Shown: one piece after another, positions 8,798-18,105 of the stretch | How positions within the stretch are numbered: the first letter of the stretch is position 1 | Layout of the letters: every line of letters starts with the position of its first letter | Source: CAIVAT01 sp964473485 | GTDB lineage: Bacteria; Bacteroidota; Bacteroidia; Bacteroidales; FEN-979 | Assembly (NCBI GenBank): GCA_964473485.1 | Contig: CAYYPH010000007.1 | Span: 74,668-138,667, forward strand | Reading direction: 5' to 3' | Length of the DNA stretch: 64,000 nt | Notes under the pieces: model-generated | Seen by the model: only the letters and a program-made list of their open reading frames with translations | Databases searched by the model: none | What the model was told of the DNA's origin: nothing | Position numbers and translations under genes: made by a program

Positions 8798-9997
8798 ATG
8801 CCGCTGTTATTATGGATTTTGAGGGTGTTTCCGGTCGTTCTCCTTTCCGGCTTCGTTGTGGCCCAGCAGCCAGCGATCCGGACCGTGGTGATCGATGCCG
8901 GGCATGGCGGGCATGACCCCGGGGCGCTCGGGAAAATGTCGAAGGAGAAGAACATTAACCTGGCCATTGCCCTGAAGCTCGGCAACATAATACAGCGCAA
9001 CATGAAGGATGTCCGGGTGATCTATACCCGCGACCGCGATTATTTCGTAGAACTTTACCGGCGTGCCGAAATCGCCAACCGCAACAAGGCCGATCTTTTC
9101 ATCTCCATCCATTGCAATGCAAACCGGTCAAAATCGCTGAAAGGGGCTGAGACTTATGTGATGGGACTTCATAAATCGCAGGCCAACCTGGATATCGCCA
9201 AACTTGAAAATGCATCCATATTGCTGGAAACCGATTACCAGTCCACATACGGCGGCTTCGATCCGAATTCTGATGAGTCGTACATTGCCTTCTCCCTTTA
9301 CCAGAACTCAAATCTTGACCAGAGCATGGATTTTGCCTCAAGGATCCAGGACCAGTTGTCGGAACGGGTAGGGATGAACGATCGCGGCGTGCGGCAGGCA
9401 GGGTTTATCGTCCTGTACAAGACAACCATGCCCAGTGTGCTGGTTGAGGTGGGGTATATCAGCAACGCCACCGAGGAAAAATTCCTCATTTCGGCAAAAG
9501 GCCAGGAGTATATTGCCAATGCCATTTACCGTGCATTCAGGGAGTTCAGGGAATCAGGGTCAGGGTCGGCCGGGTACCGGACCGATGACCGGGAAAATCC
9601 TGAAAGAAATAAGAACCAGGTGGCAACGGGCGGCGGTAATCCTTCCGTTGACCGTAATGCAGGCGTAACCACATCGGGAGGAAATAACGCCTCCGGATCG
9701 TCAGGTAAAACGACGAAACAGGCAAACGGTAAAGGTCTCTCTTTCCGTATCCAGGTTGCCGTCAGCATGTCCGATATCGGAACCGGGGCAGCCCGCTTCA
9801 GGAAATTCAGCGATGTGAGGATGTACCGACACAACGGCATGTACAAATATACCGTTGGTAATGTTTCTTCGGTCGCGGCGGCCGAGAAACTGTTGACTGA
9901 TACAAAAAGAAAAGGGGCAAAGGATGCTTTTATCGTGATTTTCAGGGACAATGAACGGATATCGCAGGAGGAGTCCACACGAATTCTCGGTAAATAA
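8798..9997 (+). CDS. N-acetylmuramoyl-L-alanine amidase with C-terminal SPOR-like domain
   Basis: A 399-residue Amidase_3 enzyme that cuts the bond between muramic acid and the stem peptide of peptidoglycan in the periplasm. A signal peptide ends at VVAQ (residue 23). Zinc and catalytic residues are visible: His36 in DAGHGGHDPG, Glu50, His105 in FISIHCNA and Glu217 in VLVEVGYISN. A low-complexity Gly/Ser/Asn linker (about 255-315) leads to a SPOR-like domain (about 320-390, FRIQVAVS to DAFIVIF) that would target septal glycan. Length and architecture are usual for Bacteroidota. It is divergent from the lptD-like gene and followed by mlaD in the same direction. Confidence 0.93.
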   Translation: MPLLLWILRVFPVVLLSGFVVAQQPAIRTVVIDAGHGGHDPGALGKMSKEKNINLAIALKLGNIIQRNMKDVRVIYTRDRDYFVELYRRAEIANRNKADLFISIHCNANRSKSLKGAETYVMGLHKSQANLDIAKLENASILLETDYQSTYGGFDPNSDESYIAFSLYQNSNLDQSMDFASRIQDQLSERVGMNDRGVRQAGFIVLYKTTMPSVLVEVGYISNATEEKFLISAKGQEYIANAIYRAFREFRESGSGSAGYRTDDRENPERNKNQVATGGGNPSVDRNAGVTTSGGNNASGSSGKTTKQANGKGLSFRIQVAVSMSDIGTGAARFRKFSDVRMYRHNGMYKYTVGNVSSVAAAEKLLTDTKRKGAKDAFIVIFRDNERISQEESTRILGK

Positions 9998-10052
9998 ACC
10001 AAAAACATGGAAAGGACCTGCCGTGCGAAATATTTCAATCCGGAAAACCTTT

Positions 10053-10083
10053 TTTGATCTTAACATCCAATGCTGTACTTTTG
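10053..10083 (+). promoter_or_regulatory. Bacteroidota-type promoter of the MlaD gene
   Basis: TTTG at 10053-10056, a 19-bp spacer, and TACTTTTG at 10076-10083 match the -33/-7 consensus closely. The predicted transcript starts about 20 bases before the GTG at 10111. This shows that mlaD need not depend on the amidase promoter. Confidence 0.65.
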
Positions 10084-10110
10084 TGATTTAACTTTTCCAA
10101 ATTTGACACT

Positions 10111-11058
10111 GTGAAAATCAGGAAGGAATATAAAGTAGGGATTGTATTTGTTATTGCCACTGCAATCCTGGTCTGGGGCCTGATGTACCTGAAAGGACTT
10201 GAACTCCTCCGTACGAGCAGGACCTTCTATGCCCAATATGACCATGTGAACGGACTGGTGGCGGCCAATCCGATATCCATCAAGGGATTGCAGGTAGGAC
10301 AGGTAAAAAAGGTTTATTTTGAACCAACCGGCCATCAAAAGATCGTCGTTGAACTTTATATTCTTGGCGATTATCCCATTCCGAAAGATTCGTATGCCAG
10401 GATTTTCAGCTCCAGCCTTCTTGGATCAAGGGAGATCGAAATCATTCCCGGCAATTCTTCGGTTATGGCAGAAGATGGAGACACGCTGCTTTCACAAACC
10501 GAAGCCACGCTGGGGGAGGAGGTCAACCGGCAACTACTGCCGCTAAAGAACAAGGCAGAAAACCTGATCAGTTCGATCGACAGTGTGGCAACCATCATTC
10601 AGCTTGTTCTCAATAAAAACACACGTGAGGACCTGGTGGAGGCCATCGAACATGTAAAACAGACCCTCGAGAACATTGCCCATACCACACACAATCTCGA
10701 CACCCTGATGAGTTCGCAGCGAAGAAACCTTGCCGATATTATCGGTAATGTCGAATCAATCACGCTGAACCTTAAGAAAAACAACGATAAGATCACCAAT
10801 ATCCTCACCAATTTTTCCGATATTTCCGATTCACTGGCAAAGGCAAGAATACCAGCTACCTTGGCTGAAGTAAACAAAGTAGTCACTGAGCTGGACAGGA
10901 TATTGCTCAAGATTGAGCGGGGAGAGGGAACGGTAGGACAATTGCTGAGCAACGAACAGTTGTACAAGGAGGTTGAAAAAGCCGCCCGTGACCTGAACCT
11001 GCTACTCGAGGACATCAAGGCCAATCCGAAAAAATACGTGAAAGTTTCGGTCTTTTAG
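10111..11058 (+). CDS. MlaD/Mce family lipid-transport protein
   Basis: A 315-residue membrane-anchored protein of the MlaD family, which binds phospholipids and works with an ABC transporter to move them between the inner and outer membranes. It starts at GTG 10111. One N-terminal helix lies at about residues 9-28. The Mce/MlaD beta domain spans about 36-115 (VNGLVAANPISIKGLQVGQV is the typical signature, then SSLLGSREIEI). The rest is long amphipathic helix, probably a coiled-coil needle, ending in an anchor-like basic tail. No MlaE/F permease or ATPase is adjacent here. Its end overlaps the convergent OstA-like gene by four bases. Confidence 0.9.
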   Translation: MKIRKEYKVGIVFVIATAILVWGLMYLKGLELLRTSRTFYAQYDHVNGLVAANPISIKGLQVGQVKKVYFEPTGHQKIVVELYILGDYPIPKDSYARIFSSSLLGSREIEIIPGNSSVMAEDGDTLLSQTEATLGEEVNRQLLPLKNKAENLISSIDSVATIIQLVLNKNTREDLVEAIEHVKQTLENIAHTTHNLDTLMSSQRRNLADIIGNVESITLNLKKNNDKITNILTNFSDISDSLAKARIPATLAEVNKVVTELDRILLKIERGEGTVGQLLSNEQLYKEVEKAARDLNLLLEDIKANPKKYVKVSVF

Positions 11059-12602
11059 TCGTTGGGTTTCCGGGGAATAAAGATATCTTCCTTTTTCATG
11101 GGGCGGTTTTCCTCCTCCCACCTGAATCCCTTTAATTTCCGTTCATTCTCAGGCACCGTTTTCTCCGGCTTCAGATGCGCCTCAGGTTTGTCAATGTAAG
11201 TGATGGAGACCAGTTCGTTGTTTTCGAGAAAGATCAGCATTTCACTGGAAACAGCCACGTTGATCCCGATCAATGATTTGTCCTCCTCACGGGCATAGTA
11301 AATGGTTTGGGCGTTCCCGATCACGTTGACTTTGTAGAGGTCGTTATTCATGAATTTAGCCAGGATATTGCGACCCTTGATCTGGTTGTATTTATTGGTG
11401 TCGTCTTTAGAAATCATGAATGCGGATCCGAACATCTTCAGTGAATCGGCCTCCCCGTTTCGCATGGTAAGCCTGATGGAATCGGAAGTCAGCTGGTTTT
11501 CATCCGACCAGATTACCGGGTCATAATACATGGTAAGCGACGAATCTGCGCCAAGATAAACCAGCGAATCGCACATTCCCTGGATGTCGCTCCTGAAAAA
11601 TTTTACCTTGTAAAATGAAAAAACTTTGCTGATGTTCTGGGCGGAATCGAACAGGGCCTTTACCGTATCGGCATGGAGAAACAGGGAGTCGGCTTTCTCA
11701 ACCATGACCGCCAGGGCACGGTTGGTCATGAAAGCATATCCATTCTCGCGGTGAATTTCGCCGTAATTGCCCATGATCATGATATTCTGCAACGTGTCAA
11801 GCAGTAAGGCATTGCCGAAAGCAAGCCCGAAGCCCGTTTTCCGGTTGTAATACAGGCTGTCGCCGGTCAGAAACGACTCTTCATGATATATCCTGGCGCG
11901 GTCACGGAATCGGGCATAGTCGTATTGGGTGTTATACCATCCTTTTTCGCAATAGATCGAATCGGTTCCGTCCTTGCTGACAATGATGGTGGGTCCATGA
12001 AAGAATGCCGTTTCGGTGACGGTATTATACCGGAGGGTATCCGAATTCATGGTGTAATCCGGATTTATCAGTATCACCTTTTCCTTGAAAAAGAACTCCT
12101 TCAGATGGGTGTAGTAATACCCGTAGTGGCTTACCAGGATGTTTTTATCGTTAACGATCTTCCCCCAGTAGTCGTATTGCGCGATCTGGGTGTTGCGGTT
12201 ATAGACCAGGGTATCGGTGGTGAGGATGGTCTGGTTGTCGATCAGTTTCACATTGCTTCTGGCCCGGGCGATCTTGGTGTTGCCGTCGTACCTGAGCGAA
12301 TCGCTGTAAAGGTTGAGGGTGTCGCTGAGTTTGACCCTTACGTTGCCGTATGCGATCACCTTGTTGTCCACCTCGTTTAACCAAGCGCTGTCGCAAAAGA
12401 GATAGGCGCTGTCGTGACTGAGTATCACATTGCCGATGATCCGCGGGCCCTCCGCGTGGATGGCCTTGCTGTACTGCCATGCATCGGCAGTTTCGAGTTT
12501 TATTTTTGTAGTGTCGCCGGTATTCTGCGAACTGGCTGGTACGGTAAAGAAAAGGCCGGCAAGGGTCAGCAGGCAGTGCAGGTATCCGTAGTATCGGCTC
12601 AT
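11055..12602 (-). CDS. OstA/LptA-like periplasmic LPS-transport protein
   Basis: A protein of about 515 residues with a signal peptide ending at PASSQ and a repeated beta-jellyroll pattern of OstA/LptA type (for example GNVILSHDSAYLFCDSAW, AYGNVRVKLSDTLNLYSDSL, DTLVYNRNTQIAQY). Such proteins bridge LPS from the inner membrane to LptD. It is longer than E. coli LptA (185 residues), as is common in Bacteroidota. I chose the ATG at 12602; the one at 12614 would leave almost no leader if the TATCTTTG-type box at 12622-12629 is used. Function fits the nearby lptD-like gene. The C-terminal tail is basic and Pro-rich. Confidence 0.82.
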   Translation of the reverse strand: MSRYYGYLHCLLTLAGLFFTVPASSQNTGDTTKIKLETADAWQYSKAIHAEGPRIIGNVILSHDSAYLFCDSAWLNEVDNKVIAYGNVRVKLSDTLNLYSDSLRYDGNTKIARARSNVKLIDNQTILTTDTLVYNRNTQIAQYDYWGKIVNDKNILVSHYGYYYTHLKEFFFKEKVILINPDYTMNSDTLRYNTVTETAFFHGPTIIVSKDGTDSIYCEKGWYNTQYDYARFRDRARIYHEESFLTGDSLYYNRKTGFGLAFGNALLLDTLQNIMIMGNYGEIHRENGYAFMTNRALAVMVEKADSLFLHADTVKALFDSAQNISKVFSFYKVKFFRSDIQGMCDSLVYLGADSSLTMYYDPVIWSDENQLTSDSIRLTMRNGEADSLKMFGSAFMISKDDTNKYNQIKGRNILAKFMNNDLYKVNVIGNAQTIYYAREEDKSLIGINVAVSSEMLIFLENNELVSITYIDKPEAHLKPEKTVPENERKLKGFRWEEENRPMKKEDIFIPRKPND

Positions 12603-12621
12603 GAACATGGACATCGGGATG

Positions 12622-12629
12622 CAAAGATA
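12622..12629 (-). promoter_or_regulatory. Putative -7 box of OstA-like gene
   Basis: The minus strand reads TATCTTTG, a full match to TAnnTTTG, 20 bases before the chosen ATG at 12602. A convincing -33 element is not visible at the usual distance. Confidence 0.45.
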
Positions 12630-12687
12630 GGAAACTCAATGTTACGAAAAGAAATGAACAATACTGTGCAAATATTAACAAAAGAGG

Positions 12688-12695
12688 TAATTTTG
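12688..12695 (+). promoter_or_regulatory. Putative -7 box upstream of gatE
   Basis: TAATTTTG on the plus strand matches TAnnTTTG and lies 110 bases before the gatE ATG. No clear TTTG is seen 19-21 bp upstream, so confidence is low. The rest of 12615-12805 shows nothing else recognisable. Confidence 0.35.
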
Positions 12696-12805
12696 GCCGC
12701 TCCAATGAATCTCCGGCGAATTATCCATACCGGGCCGCTTTTCCGGACCCCGCTTAACCAGCAAACGGCTAATCCCAATGACCGGAAAAATCAAACTTTT
12801 GACCA

Positions 12806-14788
12806 ATGAAACAACCTTTTGATCCCAGACGAAATTTCACCGAAACACGACAGAAAACAGGTTATGTAGACCGGGCAAAAGCCACCCAGGCCGATTACGA
12901 TCGCATCGGGTTCATGTCGGGTCTCGAAGTGCATCAGCAATTGAAAACCAGGGAAAAACTGTTTTGTCACTGCCCCGCTGGCATCTATCAGAAAGCCGAC
13001 GATTTCGATGCCGAACTGATCCGGCATATGCGGCCCACCCTGAGCGAACTGGGCGAATATGACGGCACCGCCCTGATGGAATTCAAGACCCGTAAAAACA
13101 TCATCTACAGGATTAAAAATGAGACTGCCTGCACCTACGATGTCGACGATACTCCTCCTTTCCCGCTGAACAGGGAAGCGCTCATGCAGGCCATCGACAT
13201 TTCACTGCTGTCGAAACTGAAGATCGTCGGCGAAGTCCATATCACCCGCAAGCAGTACCTCGACGGTTCAATTCCCACCGGATTTCAGCGGACAGCCATC
13301 ATCGGGGTGGAGGGTGAGATCCAATTGAAGAATAAGAAAATCAGGCTGATACAGTTAAGTCTTGAGGAAGATTCCTGCCGCGAGGTCTCCGATATCGGTC
13401 ACGTGAGGATTTACAGAACCGACAGGCTGGGGATGCCGCTGATTGAGACGGTGACCTATCCTGAATTTAAAAATCCTGATGAGGTAAGGGAGGGTGCCGA
13501 TTATATCCGTTTCCTGAACCGCAGCACCGGGAAGGTGAGGAGCGGGATCGGTTCGACCAGGGCCGATGTTAACGTTAGTTGCAAAGGCGGCACCCGTGTC
13601 GAGATCAAAGGGGTGGCGCATACCGGCTGGATGCCTGAACTGACCCACAATGAAGCCTTCAGGCAGTGGTCGTTGCTCGGACTGAAGGACCAGCTAAACG
13701 CCACCGTCAAAGATCCCCAGTCGTGGAAGATCTCTTCGCGCGAAGTCAAAGCAAAGGATTTCAAGTTAGAGAACCTTGGGGTTCCGAAAAATTCCAACCT
13801 GAAAGTCTACGTGGTCAATCTTCCGCAGTTCCAGGGGTTCCTTTCTTATTTCACGCAACCCGGCCGCATGTTTGCCGACGAGATCTCCGACCGGCTCAAG
13901 GTGATAGCCTGCATTGAAAAGCCGAATATGGCTCATTCAGAGATGTTTGAAGATGCCATCGGTGAGAAGACCTGGACCAAGATCCGGACGTTGCTTGGAA
14001 GCAGGGAAGGAGATGCCCAGATCGTTTTCTGGGGGCCCGAAGAGGATATCAGGACCGGGCTGGAGACCATCGAGGAACGTTGTAAAATGGCGTTCAGCGG
14101 TGTGCCGAACGAAACACGCAAGTCGTTTGAAGATGGCACCACGATGTTTGAACGGGTACTGCCCGGTGCCGACCGGATGTACCCTGATACCGACTCAGCG
14201 CCGATCCCGCTTGAAGATGAAACGATCACGGAGGCGATGGCCCGGCTGCCCAAACTGGTATCTGAGCGACTGGCCCAGCTTGTTCAGTGGAATGTCCCCG
14301 AAGACACGTACACTTATATTCTCAAAAACAACCTGGTTCCCCTGCTCGAAAAGGTTGAAACAGCCCTTGCGATCTCTCCCCGGTTCACCGCCGTCCTGCT
14401 GGGGCACACGTTGAAGCATATTCAGGGTCAATTTCCGGTTTTTGACGGTTTCACTTACAGTCAGGTTTTTGATTTGCTGAAACATCTGAAGGAGCGGGGA
14501 CTAAAAAAATCGATTGCAAGGAAGATGTTGCCCGTTCTGTATCAGCATCCTAAGATGGACTTTGATTCCATCCTGACCACCCTGAATTTTAAGGAGGTTA
14601 AAGAGGATGAAATTTACGGGAAAATCCCTTTTCTGGTCAAGAAATACCGGCAGATCAGGACCTCACCCGACAATGCTGCCGGTACCCGGTGGATCATGGG
14701 GAACCTCAGCAAACTGGCACTTGGCAATGTATGCCTGGGAGAACTCAGCCGGAAGGTCAGCGAACAATTGGAAAAAAGTGACAACTAA
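12806..14788 (+). CDS. gatE: Archaeal-type Glu-tRNA(Gln) amidotransferase subunit E
   Basis: GatE binds misacylated Glu-tRNA(Gln), phosphorylates the glutamyl group and amidates it using ammonia from GatD. The 660-residue protein has the GatB/E cradle signatures: LEVHQQLKT (40-48), the Cys-rich LFCHCP (52-57), DDTPPFPLNREAL, KQYLDGSIPTGFQRT, the SLEEDSCRE segment, and GIGSTRADVNVS. The region from about 280 to 400 is the AspRS-like insertion that separates GatE from bacterial GatB (HNEAFRQWSLLGLKDQL). A YqeY-like tail lies at the C-terminus. It is about 30-40 residues longer at the N-terminus than I expect for archaeal forms. gatD follows 17 bases later. GatDE is regarded as archaeal, so its presence in Bacteroidota suggests transfer. 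Confidence 0.9.
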   Translation: MKQPFDPRRNFTETRQKTGYVDRAKATQADYDRIGFMSGLEVHQQLKTREKLFCHCPAGIYQKADDFDAELIRHMRPTLSELGEYDGTALMEFKTRKNIIYRIKNETACTYDVDDTPPFPLNREALMQAIDISLLSKLKIVGEVHITRKQYLDGSIPTGFQRTAIIGVEGEIQLKNKKIRLIQLSLEEDSCREVSDIGHVRIYRTDRLGMPLIETVTYPEFKNPDEVREGADYIRFLNRSTGKVRSGIGSTRADVNVSCKGGTRVEIKGVAHTGWMPELTHNEAFRQWSLLGLKDQLNATVKDPQSWKISSREVKAKDFKLENLGVPKNSNLKVYVVNLPQFQGFLSYFTQPGRMFADEISDRLKVIACIEKPNMAHSEMFEDAIGEKTWTKIRTLLGSREGDAQIVFWGPEEDIRTGLETIEERCKMAFSGVPNETRKSFEDGTTMFERVLPGADRMYPDTDSAPIPLEDETITEAMARLPKLVSERLAQLVQWNVPEDTYTYILKNNLVPLLEKVETALAISPRFTAVLLGHTLKHIQGQFPVFDGFTYSQVFDLLKHLKERGLKKSIARKMLPVLYQHPKMDFDSILTTLNFKEVKEDEIYGKIPFLVKKYRQIRTSPDNAAGTRWIMGNLSKLALGNVCLGELSRKVSEQLEKSDN

Positions 14789-14805
14789 CCATATTTGATA
14801 AATCT

Positions 14806-16191
14806 ATGAGCGAAGATATTTTCCAGGGCTACAAGGGAAGGGCACTCGAAGTACTGCAGAAGTTCAATGCCAGGGTATGGGCCAGGGTACGCGTCGACAG
14901 CACCCGCGGGGTGTTCGAAGGTACCATCCTGCCCCGTGCCGAGAATACCGACGACCGGCATATCGTGATGAAGTTTTTCACCGGCTACAACATCGGTGTC
15001 GACATCGACGGCATTACCAACATTGAGGAGCTGGGATATAAAAAGGCGGTGTACAAAATTCCGGAGAAGGAATTTCCTTATTCGAAAGATAAACCCAATG
15101 TCAAACTGCTGGGAACGGGAGGCACTATTGCCTCAAGGCTTGACTACCGAACGGGGGCAGTGATCCCTGCCTTCTCGCCCGGAGAGCTTTACGGCGCCGT
15201 ACCCGAGCTTGCCGATATCTGCAACCTGACCACCGAAAAACTCTTTGCAGTCTTCAGCGAGAACATGGGGCCGGAACAGTATAAAAAACTGGCAGTAGCG
15301 ATCGGCAACGAGATCGAGAAAGGGGTCGACGGAATCATCATTGGGCACGGCACCGACACCATGCACTATACTTCGGCTGCCCTTACCTTCATGGTTCAGA
15401 ATTCGCCCGTCCCGATCGTGCTGGTTGGCTCGCAACGCTCGTCGGACCGCCCGAGTTCCGATGCCGCGCTCAACCTGATGCATGCTGCCACTGCTGCCGG
15501 CCACGGCGACATCGCGGAGGTCATGGTTTGCATGTTCGGACCTACCTCCGATGAATACGGTTTCCTTCACAGGGGAACCCGCGTAAGAAAAATGCACTCT
15601 TCGTACAGGTCAACCTTCCGCACCATCGGCGACACCCCCATCGCCACCGTGAGCAGGGCCGGGGTCGTTCCCATCAAACAGGATTACAACAAACGGCGCA
15701 ACGACCGGAATGTGATCATTACCCCGGTTTTTGAAGAAAAGGTCGCCATGATCTATTATTATACGAACATGCAGCCCGACATGATCGATTCGCTGGTTGA
15801 TAACGGATACAAGGGAATCATCATCATCGGCACCGGGCTTGGCCATGTGAACAAACCGCTTTACCCTGCCATCGAGAGGGCCAAAAAGAAAGGGGTGGCC
15901 ATCTACATGACCGTTCAGACCCTCTGGGGATACGTGCATATGTTTGTGTACGACACCGGTCGCGACCTGATGGCCAAGGGGGTGATACCTGCCGAGAATA
16001 TGCTTCCTGAAACGGCTTACATCAAGCTGGGATGGGCGCTCGGCCAGACCAGTGACCTCGATGAGGTCAGGCGGATCATGCTGACACCGATCAACAGCGA
16101 CATCACACCGCGCGAACCTTATAACGGTTATCTGATTTACCAGGGCGGTGTACCGGAGGTGGAGGATTTTATCCGGAAATTCCACAAATAA
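14806..16191 (+). CDS. gatD: Archaeal-type Glu-tRNA(Gln) amidotransferase subunit D
   Basis: GatD is the glutaminase of GatDE: an L-asparaginase-type amidase that releases ammonia for GatE. The 461-residue product has an N-terminal SH3-like domain (about 1-90), absent from plain asparaginases, then the amidase. The nucleophile-containing LLGTGGTIAS lies at 101-110 (Thr104), GHGTDTMHYTS at 180-190 (Thr183, Asp184), and the catalytic Lys262 in GTRVRKMHSS. These match the Thr/Thr/Asp/Lys set known for archaeal GatD. The SH3-like domain and the neighbouring gatE exclude simple asparaginase AnsA. It starts 17 bases after gatE, in one operon. Confidence 0.92.
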   Translation: MSEDIFQGYKGRALEVLQKFNARVWARVRVDSTRGVFEGTILPRAENTDDRHIVMKFFTGYNIGVDIDGITNIEELGYKKAVYKIPEKEFPYSKDKPNVKLLGTGGTIASRLDYRTGAVIPAFSPGELYGAVPELADICNLTTEKLFAVFSENMGPEQYKKLAVAIGNEIEKGVDGIIIGHGTDTMHYTSAALTFMVQNSPVPIVLVGSQRSSDRPSSDAALNLMHAATAAGHGDIAEVMVCMFGPTSDEYGFLHRGTRVRKMHSSYRSTFRTIGDTPIATVSRAGVVPIKQDYNKRRNDRNVIITPVFEEKVAMIYYYTNMQPDMIDSLVDNGYKGIIIIGTGLGHVNKPLYPAIERAKKKGVAIYMTVQTLWGYVHMFVYDTGRDLMAKGVIPAENMLPETAYIKLGWALGQTSDLDEVRRIMLTPINSDITPREPYNGYLIYQGGVPEVEDFIRKFHK

Positions 16192-16268
16192 TACCGAACC
16201 ATTTCAGGACTGAGGAAAACCCTGACACCTCTCTCTACTCCGGTTAATAAAACCAGCAGGACGAAACC

Positions 16269-18041
16269 TTAATCGTCGGAAAATTTTCTCAGTAATTCCC
16301 TGTACTGGGAGAAGACGGTTGCACGTGAAATAAAACCCATATAGCGTCCATCCTTGAGCACGGGAAGGTTGTACCGGCTGCTTTGCTGGAACAGCATTAT
16401 CACCGAATCCATGGTATCTTCGGGATCGATATGGCACTCTGGCTGTATCATCAGATCGCGTACAAAGGTGTTGTCGTATAATTGATGGTCGAACATAATC
16501 TCCCTGATGTCGTCGAGCATGACAATCCCTTGCAGAATTCCTTTTTCGTCTACCACCGGGAAAATATTCCTGGATGCTTTGGCTATAACCTGAACCAGAT
16601 TACCAAGGGTCGCGTCGGGATGTATCGTTGCAAAATTGGTCTCGATCAGTTGTCGCGGTGACATGAATGAAAGTACCGCCTTGTCTTTGTCATGGGTGAT
16701 CAGCTCTTTCCTGGCAGCCAGCTGCCTTGTGTAGATAGAATGCTTTTCAAACAGGTGAGAGGTAAGGTAAGATATTGCTGATGTCATAATCAATGGTGTC
16801 AGCAGCAAATATCCCCCGGTGATCTCGGCGATGAGGAAAATTGCTGTAAGGGGTGCATGCATCACCCCTGCCATGACCCCTGCCATACCCACGAGTGCGA
16901 AATTGGCCTTCGAAACATCCAGGTCGAAGGTTGTATTGAGTGCAGTGGCAAGGAAGTATCCGCTGATACCGCCTACAAAGATGGCCGGGGCAAAAGTGCC
17001 TCCGATCCCGCCGCTACCCTGGGTGAGGGCCATGGCAATGACCTTCATGAATATTAGTCCGAAGATGATCAGCAGAAAGGTCCAGTCGTTTTGCTTAAGC
17101 GGCCCGAAAAGGTCAGGATTTCCGATGATGTCGCCCTTTCCCTCGATCACCGATTTCAGCACCGTATACCCCTCACCGAAAAGCGATGGATACGCGAAAA
17201 TAAGCGTGGCCAGTCCTATGCCGGCGAGGGTGACACGGACCGGCACAGAGAACCGCTTCAGGAAGGCCTCGGTCGCGATTGATCCCCGGATGAAAAAAAC
17301 GGAAACCAGTCCGGTAAAGACACCGAGAAACAAGAAGAAAGGGATGTCGGCCAGTTGGAAAGGTCTTGTCAGGATGAAACTGAACAGGACCTCTTCACCC
17401 ATCAGAAAATAGCTTAACAGTGAGGCAGTGACGGTGGTGATAAGAAGCGGTATCAGGGTTGTCATGGTCAGATCGAGCATGAGGATCTCGATGGCAAAAA
17501 TGGCTCCGGCAATGGGCGCCTGGAAGATCCCCGCGATGGTTCCGGCTGCACCGCATCCGATAAAGAGTGTGGCTGTTTTATAGTCGAGCCTGAACAGTCG
17601 GGCAAGGTTTGACCCGATGGAGCTTCCCGAAAGAACCAGCGGGGCTTCAGGTCCCACCGAACCACCGAACCCGAGGGTCAGGGTGCAGGCCATGAGCGAT
17701 GACCAGGTATTGTGCGGTCTGATCTGGCTGTTGTTCCTGGAAATGGAATAGAGCACCTTGCTCACACCATGACTGATATTGTCTTTGATGACGTACCTGA
17801 CAAACAGGATGGTGAGAATGATCCCTGCAACAGGAAAAAGAAGGAAGAGGTAATAGTACCCGTGATAACTGAATCCGTTGGTCAGGAAGTAATTGGTGTA
17901 ATAAAGGGTGTTCTTGAGGATTACCGCCGCCAGTCCACTGCCTATCCCGGTAACGATACTCAGGATCAGTACAAATCGCCGGGCAGGTATGTGCCTCAGT
18001 CTCCAGGCCAGCATTTTTCCGGTGAACGATTTGGGTATCAT
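16269..18041 (-). CDS. ClC-type chloride channel/transporter with CBS pair
   Basis: An integral membrane protein of about 590 residues of the ClC family, which moves chloride either as a channel or as a 2Cl-/H+ exchanger. The filter motif GFGGSVGPEAP lies at about 124-134 with gating Glu132, and the second pore motif GSGGIGGTFAPAIF lies further on. A cytosolic CBS pair closes the protein (about 440-590, DATLGNLVQVIAKASRNIFPVVDEKG and PEDTMDSVIML). The ATG at 18041 is chosen; the open frame could begin at TTG 18050, but a TACATTTG-type box at 18048-18055 overlaps that codon. Exchanger versus channel cannot be decided from sequence alone. Confidence 0.9.
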   Translation of the reverse strand: MIPKSFTGKMLAWRLRHIPARRFVLILSIVTGIGSGLAAVILKNTLYYTNYFLTNGFSYHGYYYLFLLFPVAGIILTILFVRYVIKDNISHGVSKVLYSISRNNSQIRPHNTWSSLMACTLTLGFGGSVGPEAPLVLSGSSIGSNLARLFRLDYKTATLFIGCGAAGTIAGIFQAPIAGAIFAIEILMLDLTMTTLIPLLITTVTASLLSYFLMGEEVLFSFILTRPFQLADIPFFLFLGVFTGLVSVFFIRGSIATEAFLKRFSVPVRVTLAGIGLATLIFAYPSLFGEGYTVLKSVIEGKGDIIGNPDLFGPLKQNDWTFLLIIFGLIFMKVIAMALTQGSGGIGGTFAPAIFVGGISGYFLATALNTTFDLDVSKANFALVGMAGVMAGVMHAPLTAIFLIAEITGGYLLLTPLIMTSAISYLTSHLFEKHSIYTRQLAARKELITHDKDKAVLSFMSPRQLIETNFATIHPDATLGNLVQVIAKASRNIFPVVDEKGILQGIVMLDDIREIMFDHQLYDNTFVRDLMIQPECHIDPEDTMDSVIMLFQQSSRYNLPVLKDGRYMGFISRATVFSQYRELLRKFSDD

Positions 18042-18105
18042 ACCGCACAAATGTAGCCTTTTTTTTTCACGTTTACGGATTGTTTAAGCCCGTAAACGGC
18101 GGGGA

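Noticed and set aside
14806..16191. Plain L-asparaginase (AnsA) annotation
   Set aside because: The N-terminal SH3-like domain and the neighbouring gatE identify it as GatD.
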